From Betaproteobacteria bacterium (lineage in GTDB: Bacteria; Acidobacteriota; Terriglobia; Acidiferrales; UBA7541), in NCBI GenBank assembly GCA_903970165.1, contig CAJCHZ010000044.1, positions 1-64,000 on the forward strand: a stretch of 64,000 nt of DNA, given 5' to 3'. The position numbers were made by a program, and so were the translations under genes. A model generated the notes under the pieces. It was not told the DNA's origin and did not search any database. It saw nothing but the letters and a program-made list of their open reading frames with translations. Positions 15,103 to 22,914 of this stretch are shown here, in pieces (the first letter of the stretch is position 1; each line of letters starts with the position of its first letter).

Positions 15103-17760
15103 TCACTCATACCTCAGCGCCACCACGGGATCCACCCTCATCACTCTCCGCGCCGGAATGTAACTCGCCACCAGCGCCGCCATAAGCAGAAACACGGGAA
15201 CAGACACAAACGCGATGGGATCATGCGCATCCAGCCCAAACAGCAGGCTGGACAGGACCCAGGACACGGCGGCACACCCCGCCACCCCAATCAAGCAGCC
15301 AATCAGCACTGGCCGCATCGCCTGCCGAAGCGCATGGCCCATCACTTTCGAACCATCCGCGCCTAGCGCCATACGAATTCCAATCTCACGGACAGACCGG
15401 CTCACGCTGTAGGAAACCATGCCATACACGCCGATCAACGCCAGCAGCAGCGCCAGCCCTCCCAGCGCTCCTGACAGACCGGTAACAATCCGCGCTGGCG
15501 CCCGCCAAACCTCCATGCCGTCTTCGAGCTTCGTTACCTGCACCGGCACGTCCGCATCAAGCGAGCGCGCGATTTCGCGAACGCTCTTGTTCAGGTCCCG
15601 AACATTCCCCTGAAAGCGAATCAGCAGATAACTCCGGATATTGCGCGTCGGCGCGGCTGGAAAATAAACGTACATCGTGTCCATTTCACCGAGCTTCGAC
15701 ACGCTCGCATCTTTCGCAACGCCGACCACCACGCGTTCTGTCCCGGGCAGCCCTCCCGTCTCGCGGTCATGGAACACCTTTCCCAGCGGGTCTTCGCCAG
15801 GCCACAACCGCCGCGCTGTCGACTCGGTGAGGATTGCCGGGGTGCCATTTCGCCAGTCGTTTGCTTCGAATCCACGTCCCCGCACGATGGGAATGCCGAC
15901 CGTGGAGAAAAACTCCGGGGAAACGTAGTTGTATTCCATTGCCACTTTCTCGGCGCGTCCGGGAATCAAATAGTGATCTCCGCTGTGATCGTTGCTCAGA
16001 GGCGCTGACTCCGCCTGCGCCACTTCCAGCACGCCAGGAAGATCGGCAACGCGTTTCCGCAAGCTCCCGACAAACGCTGTCGCGCGGTTCTCGTCGAACC
16101 CCAGCGTTTCCAGGTTAAGAAACGTGCTCGCAGTGTTCTTCACGTCAAATCCCGGATCGAGCGTTTGAGCGTTATACAGTCCGCGCAGCAGCAGGCCCGT
16201 CGCCAGCAAAAGGATCATGCACACGGCGATTTGTGCGCCAACGAAGACATTGCGCAAAACGCGGCCACTTTTCCTGCCCGAGCCAGTAAGCGCCCCGTCT
16301 CCTTTTAATGCCGTGTTCAGGTCCAGCCGCGAACTTTGCAGCGCCGGCACCAGGCCAAATGCGACCCCCGTGAGTAAAGTCAGCGCCAACGCGTAAGCCA
16401 GCACGGTAAAGTTCGGAGCAAGGTTCAGCGCCAGCGTTGGGAAGTCTTTCGGCAAGTGCGCGATCACAAAGTGCGCAACCCCCGCGAAGGACCAGAACGC
16501 CAGCAAAGATCCCAATACGCCTCCAGCGGCGGAGAGGAGCAAGCTTTCCGTCAGCAGTTGACGAACAAGCCGCCACCGGCTCGCGCCCATCGAAAGCCGC
16601 AGCGCAATTTCTTTCTGCCTCACGGAAGCACGCGCCAGCAAAAGATTGCTCACGTTCGCGCAGGCGATCAATAGCACCAGCCCAAACGCCGCGAGAACCA
16701 CGGATGCAACAGGAATCAGGAACTCCCGCTCGTCTGGCCTGCCCACGAGTGTGGCTCGCGCAATAGCCAGAGACGTGATGCGGCCTGGATGAGATTGATC
16801 AATTCGCGCGGCAATGACGCTGAGATCCGCGTGCACTTGCTCGATCGTAACGCTGGGCGCGACGCGTCCGAGAAGCGCCAGCCAGCTCATATTGCTGTCG
16901 CTCAGGCGGTCCATGCCCGCGTCGAGTTCCTTCTGCATCGTTACAGGCGCCCAGAATGCGTTTGCCACCACCTCCGTGCCCGTGAACCCTTGTGCGGCTA
17001 TGCCGATCACTGTGCAGGGTGTCCGATTCAGAATGATTTGTTTGCCCAAGAGCGACGCATCGCCTGCAAACGTTCCTCGCCACAAATCGTCGCTAATCAC
17101 CACAACCGCGTTCTGGCCTGGTGCCGCGCAGTCGGAATCCACAAAGCCGCGGCCTTGCGCAGGATGTTCGTCCAGCACCTCGAAATAATTGCAGGACGCG
17201 AGCGCTCCGACCAGCGGTTGCATGTGTCCGCCGCCGAGTGTTGCCTCCACAAACGGTTCATAGGCCAGAAGCCCGCTGAAAACGTGATTGTGATCCCGAT
17301 AATCCAGATACTCCGCGTAGGAAAACATGCTCGATCCGTTGTGAACGTTCCGGCTCACGTGATGATGGAAAATCTGGTTTACGCTGAGAATCTGGTGCGC
17401 GCGCGACACCGGCAGCAGCCGCAGAGCAATACCGTTCAGCACCGAAAAAATTCCGACGTTGATGCCGACTCCCAAAGCAATGGCCAGCACCGCGGCTAAC
17501 GTAAAAGCCGGGTTTTTGCTCAGCACGCGCAAACCGTATCGCGCGTCTTCGAACAAATCCTCCAACCAGCGCCAGCCCCACACATCTCGCGTCACCTCTT
17601 TCACCAGGCCCACATTGCCGAATTCCCGCCGCGCTCCTGATTCCGCTTCAAGCGGCTTTGCGCCGCGTTCCTCGCGTTCCGTCGCGGCCATCCGCAAATG
17701 ATGCTGGATTTCTTTGTCCAGCTCCTTCTCTCGCTTCCGCCAATTCCACCATTGCTTCAT
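15103..17760 (-). CDS. Orphan ABC-type permease (MacB/FtsX, acidobacterial ADOP-like)
   Basis: An 885-residue membrane protein. The N-terminal permease prefix helix region (about 1-75, KREKELDKEIQHHLRMAA) is typical of the duplicated permeases of acidobacteria. A first TM segment (about 83-105) and a MacB-type periplasmic core follow. The first FtsX domain is around 380-500 and the second around 770-880 (GMVSYSVSRSVREIGIRMALG). It contains no ATPase domain and none is encoded next to it. It follows a PadR regulator in the same orientation, 81 bp apart. The usual guess is export or lipoprotein-related transport or signalling, but no substrate is known. Confidence 0.88.
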   Translation of the reverse strand: MKQWWNWRKREKELDKEIQHHLRMAATEREERGAKPLEAESGARREFGNVGLVKEVTRDVWGWRWLEDLFEDARYGLRVLSKNPAFTLAAVLAIALGVGINVGIFSVLNGIALRLLPVSRAHQILSVNQIFHHHVSRNVHNGSSMFSYAEYLDYRDHNHVFSGLLAYEPFVEATLGGGHMQPLVGALASCNYFEVLDEHPAQGRGFVDSDCAAPGQNAVVVISDDLWRGTFAGDASLLGKQIILNRTPCTVIGIAAQGFTGTEVVANAFWAPVTMQKELDAGMDRLSDSNMSWLALLGRVAPSVTIEQVHADLSVIAARIDQSHPGRITSLAIARATLVGRPDEREFLIPVASVVLAAFGLVLLIACANVSNLLLARASVRQKEIALRLSMGASRWRLVRQLLTESLLLSAAGGVLGSLLAFWSFAGVAHFVIAHLPKDFPTLALNLAPNFTVLAYALALTLLTGVAFGLVPALQSSRLDLNTALKGDGALTGSGRKSGRVLRNVFVGAQIAVCMILLLATGLLLRGLYNAQTLDPGFDVKNTASTFLNLETLGFDENRATAFVGSLRKRVADLPGVLEVAQAESAPLSNDHSGDHYLIPGRAEKVAMEYNYVSPEFFSTVGIPIVRGRGFEANDWRNGTPAILTESTARRLWPGEDPLGKVFHDRETGGLPGTERVVVGVAKDASVSKLGEMDTMYVYFPAAPTRNIRSYLLIRFQGNVRDLNKSVREIARSLDADVPVQVTKLEDGMEVWRAPARIVTGLSGALGGLALLLALIGVYGMVSYSVSRSVREIGIRMALGADGSKVMGHALRQAMRPVLIGCLIGVAGCAAVSWVLSSLLFGLDAHDPIAFVSVPVFLLMAALVASYIPARRVMRVDPVVALRYE

Positions 17761-17841
17761 GGCCAGGTCCCTTTCTTCAACTCTGTCTTCGACTCTATTG
17801 CGAGCCTTCTAACCAATCGATTTTCCTTACTTCCTCAAATT

Positions 17842-18201
17842 TCACGACGCACCCTCTTTTTTCGCGGGATTCAGAACGCCGCCAATGGCTTCCGAAATCT
17901 GCTGCCAGCGCGAGCGTTCTTCCGTTAGCCGCTTTCTTCCCGCCGCCGTCAGCCGGTACACCTTTACTTCCTGTTTGTTCTCGGAAATCTGCCAATCGGC
18001 GCCGATCCATTTTTGCTTTTCGAGGCGGTGCAGCGCTGGATACAGCGATCCGGCATCTACCTGCAGCAATTCCCCGGAGTTGGCGCGTATGGATCGGCTG
18101 ATGCCGAAGCCATGCTGCGGACCCCACAGAAGGGTCTGCAAAATAAGGAGATCGAGCGTGCCTTGCAGCAGCTCAATGCGGTTTCGATACCGTTCGCCCA
18201 C
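17842..18201 (-). CDS. PadR-family transcriptional regulator
   Basis: A 119-residue winged-helix repressor. It shows the PadR fold: QGTLDLLILQTLLWGPQHGFGISRSI, then the recognition region LLQVDAGSLYPALHRLEKQKWI, and the wing QEVKVYRLTAAGRKRLTEE. Translation starts at GTG 18201 with an excellent GGAGG seven bases upstream. PadR proteins bind small hydrophobic ligands and repress neighbouring transporters. This one is followed by the orphan permease, and its upstream region carries a 9-bp-arm inverted repeat, so autorepression and control of the permease are likely. Confidence 0.92.
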   Translation of the reverse strand: MGERYRNRIELLQGTLDLLILQTLLWGPQHGFGISRSIRANSGELLQVDAGSLYPALHRLEKQKWIGADWQISENKQEVKVYRLTAAGRKRLTEERSRWQQISEAIGGVLNPAKKEGAS

Positions 18202-18230
18202 GATGCCTCCGGAGGTTGGTTGCTTAAATC

Positions 18231-18262
18231 AGGATATAGAATGACTATATCCTATGCTATAG
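18231..18262 (-). promoter_or_regulatory. Candidate PadR operator
   Basis: AGGATATAG (18231-18239) and CTATATCCT (18245-18253) form a perfect inverted repeat with 9-bp arms and a 5-bp spacer, 30 bp upstream of the padR GTG. A second smaller dyad CTAT-gct-ATAG (18252-18262) abuts it. Its position and symmetry fit a winged-helix dimer; binding is inferred. Confidence 0.6.
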
Positions 18263-18308
18263 ACGGTCTACTTCCCTATTTTGTTTGCTCCTTTTTTGTT
18301 TTTTTTTG

Positions 18309-18449
18309 CATCTTACGCAAGTCCTTTGGCGGAAGGCAGTTGCCGTGAACCTGAACCATGCAGATACCTGTGGCTTCGCCCCCCGGCTTCGACACGTGAG
18401 CCATCGGCAGCGTCCGTCCCTCAGGGTTTGGGGAAATTGCAGTATGATG
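18309..18449 (+). ncRNA. Structured RNA candidate ahead of purB, possibly 6S RNA
   Basis: The 341-bp gap between padR and purB holds no gene. Its two ends pair over a long interrupted stem: CATCTTAC (18309-18316) with GTATGATG (18442-18449), then GCAA with TTGC, then CCTT with GGGG. The inside contains a small GGCAGTTGCC hairpin and a terminal stem TGGCT/AGCCA. One long closing stem, an unpaired middle and a terminal hairpin is the 6S layout. 6S genes are known beside purine genes in other phyla. The length (about 140 nt) is short for 6S, and no promoter or terminator is obvious, so it could instead be the purB leader. Confidence 0.4.
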
Positions 18450-18542
18450 GAGTGGAACGGAGGCTTTGCCCAGCATTCGTGAAGCTGGTTTGCTGATTTC
18501 TTTGCCGCTAGAAGTTGGCCTCTGCCATAGAGGAGCGATGGT

Positions 18543-19889
18543 TTGATCTCGCGTTACACACGCAAAGATATGGGCCACGTCTGGAGCGATGCGAATCGTT
18601 TCCAGAAGTGGCTGGACGTCGAGTTGGCCGCCACGGAAACGCTTGCGGAAGCCGGGCTCGTGCCGAAAGATGCCGCCGCGATTATTCGCGGGCGCGCCAA
18701 GGTAGACGCCGTCCGCATTCATGAAATTGAGGCGAAGGTGAAGCATGACGTCATCGCTTTCACCATGAATGTCGGCGAATCGATTGGCGATCCTGCGGCG
18801 GCGCGCTGGATGCACTACGGGTTGACCTCGAACGATATCGTGGACACGGCGCAGGCACTGATGGTTCGCGATGCTTCCCACTTGATCGAGCGCGATCTCG
18901 TGCTGTTTGCGGAGATTCTGGATTTGCGCGCGCATCAGTTTCGCAACACGCCACAAATTGGACGCACTCATGGAGTTCACGCCGAGCCGATTACTTTCGG
19001 GCTGAAGATTGCCAACTGGTTTTCAGAAAACCAGCGAAACATTCGGCGGTTTCGCGATGCCGCCGCGCAAATGGCCGTCGGAAAAATTTCCGGCGCCGTC
19101 GGCAATGCGTCGCACCTGGGCCCGTTGATAGAAGAACGGATTTGCAAGAGGCTCGGATTAAGCGTTGCCTCCGTTTCCTCACAGGTGATTCAAAGGGATC
19201 GCCATGCGCACTACCTCAGCGCTCTGGCGCTCATCGCTGCATCGCTGGAGAAAATCGCGCTGGAGATTCGGCATTTGCAGCGCACGGAAGTTCGGGAAGC
19301 GGAAGAGCCTTTCGGCGGAGAGCAGCGCGGCAGTTCCGCCATGCCGCACAAGCGAAATCCGGTGGCGTGCGAACAAATTTGCGGACTTGCACGTTTGGTG
19401 CGCGGAAACCTGGTCGCGGCGTTCGAAGATGTGGCCCTCTGGCACGAACGCGATATTTCGCACAGCTCCGTGGAGCGCGTCATTCTGCCGGACTCCACGA
19501 TCCTTGTGGACTACATGCTCGCTAAAATGACCACCGTCATAGCGGATATGCGAGTCTTTCCCGAGCGCATGCTGCTCAACCTGGAATCCACGCACGGTTT
19601 GGTCTACTCGGGCCAGTTGTTGCAGGATCTGGTGGAGAAGGGCATGCCGCGCGACGATGCGTACAAAGCGGTCCAGGAAAACGCCATGGCGGCTTGGGAG
19701 TCGGACGGCAATTTTCGGGAACGTGTTGCGCACGATGAGCGAATCACACGGTACCTTGATTCGAACGCGTTGGCGCATACGTTTGATATGAAGCGGCAGC
19801 TTCGTTACGTGGACGCGATTTTCGACCGCGTGTTTGGCGCGCATCCCGCCGGCGAAAAATCCGTGGCGGAGACGGCCGGCAGGGGCTAA
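18543..19889 (+). CDS. purB: Adenylosuccinate lyase
   Basis: Catalyses two fumarate-releasing steps: SAICAR to AICAR, and adenylosuccinate to AMP. The 448-residue protein carries the superfamily signature GSSAMPHKRNPVACEQI (from about residue 263), the TSNDIVDTAQ and GRTHGVHAEPITFG segments, and catalytic-His context. It starts at TTG 18543, supported by GAGGAG six to twelve bases upstream and the family start MISRYTRKDMG. It is monocistronic and followed by a strong terminator. It feeds the product that purH (40 kb downstream) uses. Confidence 0.96.
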   Translation: MISRYTRKDMGHVWSDANRFQKWLDVELAATETLAEAGLVPKDAAAIIRGRAKVDAVRIHEIEAKVKHDVIAFTMNVGESIGDPAAARWMHYGLTSNDIVDTAQALMVRDASHLIERDLVLFAEILDLRAHQFRNTPQIGRTHGVHAEPITFGLKIANWFSENQRNIRRFRDAAAQMAVGKISGAVGNASHLGPLIEERICKRLGLSVASVSSQVIQRDRHAHYLSALALIAASLEKIALEIRHLQRTEVREAEEPFGGEQRGSSAMPHKRNPVACEQICGLARLVRGNLVAAFEDVALWHERDISHSSVERVILPDSTILVDYMLAKMTTVIADMRVFPERMLLNLESTHGLVYSGQLLQDLVEKGMPRDDAYKAVQENAMAAWESDGNFRERVAHDERITRYLDSNALAHTFDMKRQLRYVDAIFDRVFGAHPAGEKSVAETAGRG

Positions 19890-19917
19890 AAGCCCGCACG
19901 GAAAAAGCATAAAAACC

Positions 19918-19949
19918 AAAGGCGCTCGGCCGAAGCTGAGCGCCTTTTT
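19918..19949 (+). terminator. Rho-independent terminator after purB
   Basis: GGCGCTC (19921-19927) pairs with GAGCGCC (19938-19944). Inner G-C pairs close a CGAA tetraloop, preceded by AAA and followed by TTTTT. The A-run on the left means it could also serve the convergent efp transcript. Confidence 0.88.
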
Positions 19950-20060
19950 ACTTGCCTCTTCTAACCTTTGCTTGCGCGAAAATTAGCTGCGGAGGCGGAA
20001 AAACGAGAACTTAGAAACCGAAATTCGAAGCCCAAATTTCGTCAAACACAAGCGCCAAAT

Positions 20061-20627
20061 TTATTCCACGCGTTGAACGTAGCGCGCTTCTGTTGTATCC
20101 ACTTTTACACGGTCGCCGGAATTCACGAACGGTGGCACCTGAATCACGAGGCCCGTCTCGAGAGTGGCCGGTTTCATCACTGCACTGGCTGTTGCTTTCT
20201 GCAGCGTTGGCTCAGTCTCCAGAACTTTCAGCTCCATTGTGTCGGGCAAATCCACACCGATGGGCTTCTCTTCAAAAAACTCGATTTTAACGGTCGTGTT
20301 GGGAATGAGATAGTATACCGTTTCGCCGAGCTCTTCGCGGGTCATCTGCATCTGTTCGTAGGTTTGCGTATTCATGAAGTGAAATTCGTCGCCCTCGCTA
20401 TAGAGGTACTCGAATTCCACTTCGTCGAGAATAGCGCGGTCCACGAATTCTTCGGCTCGGAACCGGTAATCAATCATCGTGCCGTTCTTTAGATTCTTCA
20501 TGCGTGTCTGCATGGAACCACGTTTGTTGCCGGGCGTGCGGTGATCCACGCTGAAGACGGTGTACAGCTGGCCCTCGTGCTGGATGACCATGCCGGGGCG
20601 AAGTTGTGTGGCTTTGACGCTGCTCAT
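20061..20627 (-). CDS. efp: Elongation factor P
   Basis: A 188-residue translation factor that rescues ribosomes stalled at polyproline. All three beta-barrel domains are present, with TELxxxE-like PDTMELKVLETEP and the C-terminal signature KPATLETGLVIQVPPFVNSGDRV. The tip loop of domain I reads RTPGNKRGS, so Asn34 occupies the E. coli Lys34 position with Lys35 next and Arg36 after. Which residue, if any, is modified is unclear. ATG 20627 matches the family start (MSSVKATQLRPGM). The 5' side overlaps a 70-codon open frame by TAATG. Confidence 0.93.
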   Translation of the reverse strand: MSSVKATQLRPGMVIQHEGQLYTVFSVDHRTPGNKRGSMQTRMKNLKNGTMIDYRFRAEEFVDRAILDEVEFEYLYSEGDEFHFMNTQTYEQMQMTREELGETVYYLIPNTTVKIEFFEEKPIGVDLPDTMELKVLETEPTLQKATASAVMKPATLETGLVIQVPPFVNSGDRVKVDTTEARYVQRVE

Positions 20628-20839
20628 TATTTTGTCCGATCCCGGCGCTCCGGGATCAACGTCTCCCTGAAGAATTTGCTGATTTCGGAAATTCCAGCCA
20701 GCCGCTCTGCGATGCGGCCCACGCGGAATGACTCGAGGCACGCCGGGCAAAATGTCGAGCCCAACGCGAACGAACAGTATATGCGGCTCCAATCTTTCCG
20801 GTCAATCGGGCCAGGGGTTCGGCAAAGGAGTGCATCCAC
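20627..20839 (-). CDS. Small hypothetical protein, possibly coupled to efp
   Basis: A 70-codon frame starting at GTG 20839 ends TAATG, its TAA sharing one base with the efp ATG. Third codon positions are GC-rich like the neighbouring genes and the product contains CPACLES. No family is recognised and no strong Shine-Dalgarno precedes the GTG. The rest of the 269-bp gap upstream of efp holds nothing else recognisable. It may be only leader sequence. Confidence 0.3.
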   Translation of the reverse strand: MDALLCRTPGPIDRKDWSRIYCSFALGSTFCPACLESFRVGRIAERLAGISEISKFFRETLIPERRDRTK

Positions 20840-20896
20840 TGGAACCGATGCAAAGACTCTGAAGATGGATTTGCGTTTTTCGCCCAGTTGGTTAGC

Positions 20897-22786
20897 TCAG
20901 AAAGTTTGGCCGGGGACAGCGCCAGAGTAGTGGACGTGGACCAGGCGCCAGACGCCTTGTTTGCGTTCGTAAATTTGCGTTTCGCGGCCGTGCGTGGTGA
21001 CCGGCGAGCCGTCTTTTTTCATTTTGGCGTTGAAATCCCAATAGAACTCAACGACTGCGGAGTCGCCGTAAAGATGTACGGCGATGTCGTGAGGGCTGAG
21101 GTGGCGTTCCGAGAAAAAGCCGCCCATGATTTTTTCGTAGATGTTTTGTTTGATCTGGTCGAAGCCGCGATCGTGGCCGAGCGGATGGATGAAAGAAACT
21201 TCGGGCGAGTCCCACCAGACTTGCGCTGCCAAAGCCAGATCGAGATTGTCAATGGATTTCGCGTATTTGCCAACCTGATCTTTAATCTCCTTCACATCAG
21301 AGGCGGCGTCACGCGGCGGTGCGTTATCGGTTGCGCTGCTGTCGGATGCGGATCTCTGGGCGGCCGCTTCAGCCATGATTTTTTCGATTTCGGCGGGGAC
21401 GCGGGGGAGACGCTCACTGAGGAATTTGTAGCCGGTTTCGGTGATGAGGACGTCGTCTTCAATGCGCACGCCGAGATTCTCTTCCGGAATGTAGATGCCA
21501 GGTTCAACGGTGACGACCATGCCGGGTTCGAGCGCTTTGCAAGCTTCGCCGGGGTCATGGACATTGAGCCCGATGTTGTGGCCGAGACCGTGAATGTAAT
21601 ACTGGCCAAGCGATTTGCCGTGCAGATCTTTGCCGTGGGAGTTGATGTAATCATAGGCGATTTTTTGCAGGCTTTTGGAGCCGTTATGCCGGCAATAATC
21701 CACGCCGGGTTTTAGCGCGGCGAGCGCGGCGTTCTGCGCGCCGAGAACGATTTCGTAGATTTCTCGCTGGCGCGGCGTGAATTTGCCGTTGGCCGGCAGA
21801 GTCCGCGTGATATCGGCGGAATAGCCAGAGTATTGCGCGCCAACGTCGAGGACGACAATGTCGCCGTCTTCTATCGTGCGGTAGAGTTTGTCGTAGTGGA
21901 GCGCGGTGGAATTCGGTCCGGCGCCGACGATGGGAGCGTAGCCTTCCGCTTCGGAACCGCCCATGGCGTGGACTTCGACCATTTTCGCAGCGATCTGATA
22001 TTCGTGGAGGCCGGGACGCATCATGCGCATGGCCGCGAGATGGGCGTCGAGCGAAAGCTCGATGGCTTGGGTGAGGAAAGCGATTTCGCCGGGCGATTTG
22101 ATCTGTCGCAGCATTTCGATGTTGGATCGAATGTCCCGCAGCTTAGCTTGCGGCGCGGCCATTTGAATCCAGTCGACGACGGATTTTTCGTGGGGATAGC
22201 CGCCAATCTCTTTTTCGTAGGGGAGGATGGTGTAGATGGCCGGATAGAGCTTGACGAGCTTTTCGAGAGTGGCGCGCATTTCGGAGAAAGGTTTTACCGA
22301 GACGAAGCCAGTGCGGGATTCGATGCCCGGATCGGACGGCGACATGCGAAGGCCGTTCCATTTTTCCTGAGAGGGATTCTTGGGGGGCAGGAAAAGGATT
22401 TCCTGCGGGATGCCCGAAGAAGCGGAGGTCGAAGCGTTTTTCTGCACGGGAAGAATAATCAGGCCGGCTCCTTCTTCGTTGTGACCAGTGAGGTAATAGA
22501 AATTCTCTTCCTGGGCAAAGATATAGGCTTGCGAGGATTCTTCGTGGCCGGTGAAACCCCGTAGGAGGATCGGAGAATCGACTTCGGCGGCGAGTTTGGC
22601 GCGGCGGGCCGCGTAGACGCTGTTGGCTTCGCGTTCGCGGCGTTCCTGGGCGAGGATTGTGTTTGCGAAGAGGGGAAGAAGCGCGAGAGCTGCAAAGAGG
22701 GCGAGACGAGGCGCAAAGTTTTTCGTGCTTCGCAAAGAGGCTCGCCAGCCAAACGGCAACCCGCGGAAACTGGACCGACGACTCAT
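20897..22786 (-). CDS. Exported Xaa-Pro aminopeptidase (M24B) fused to a SnoaL-like domain
   Basis: A 629-residue protein. It has a signal peptide (about 1-46, hydrophobic LALFAALALLPLFANTILA), an AMP_N domain (about 55-200) and an M24 pita-bread domain (about 215-470). The metal ligands are visible in VLDVGAQYSGYSADITRT, HGLGHNIGLNVHDPG, TVEPGIYI and GVRIEDDV. After a 35-residue Ala/Ser/Asp linker comes a C-terminal domain of about 125 residues (WWDSPEVSFIHPLGHDRGFDQI ... RETQIYERKQGVWRLVHVHYSG) of the SnoaL/DUF4440 type. The peptidase should cleave X-Pro N-termini outside the cytoplasm. The role of the extra NTF2-like fold is unknown. Confidence 0.88.
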   Translation of the reverse strand: MSRRSSFRGLPFGWRASLRSTKNFAPRLALFAALALLPLFANTILAQERREREANSVYAARRAKLAAEVDSPILLRGFTGHEESSQAYIFAQEENFYYLTGHNEEGAGLIILPVQKNASTSASSGIPQEILFLPPKNPSQEKWNGLRMSPSDPGIESRTGFVSVKPFSEMRATLEKLVKLYPAIYTILPYEKEIGGYPHEKSVVDWIQMAAPQAKLRDIRSNIEMLRQIKSPGEIAFLTQAIELSLDAHLAAMRMMRPGLHEYQIAAKMVEVHAMGGSEAEGYAPIVGAGPNSTALHYDKLYRTIEDGDIVVLDVGAQYSGYSADITRTLPANGKFTPRQREIYEIVLGAQNAALAALKPGVDYCRHNGSKSLQKIAYDYINSHGKDLHGKSLGQYYIHGLGHNIGLNVHDPGEACKALEPGMVVTVEPGIYIPEENLGVRIEDDVLITETGYKFLSERLPRVPAEIEKIMAEAAAQRSASDSSATDNAPPRDAASDVKEIKDQVGKYAKSIDNLDLALAAQVWWDSPEVSFIHPLGHDRGFDQIKQNIYEKIMGGFFSERHLSPHDIAVHLYGDSAVVEFYWDFNAKMKKDGSPVTTHGRETQIYERKQGVWRLVHVHYSGAVPGQTF

Positions 22787-22914
22787 GCGGACTCACCTCG
22801 CTCGAAAAGTGAGGAGGATTGTATCGAAAAGGGGAGCGCACAAGCGAGTGACTGGCGCCCGGCAAAAGTCGTTTGAGATAAGAGTGCGAAGGTATCCCCA
22901 CTTCTTTGGATTGG

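Noticed and set aside
18300..18460. SRP RNA on either strand of the purB leader
   Set aside because: The GGTCAGG-CCGGAAGG-AGCAGCC core of bacterial SRP RNA is absent; only GGAAGGCAG is similar.
18276..18980. A 234-residue minus-strand frame overlapping the RNA candidate and purB
   Set aside because: It is a shadow of purB; no protein family features are present.
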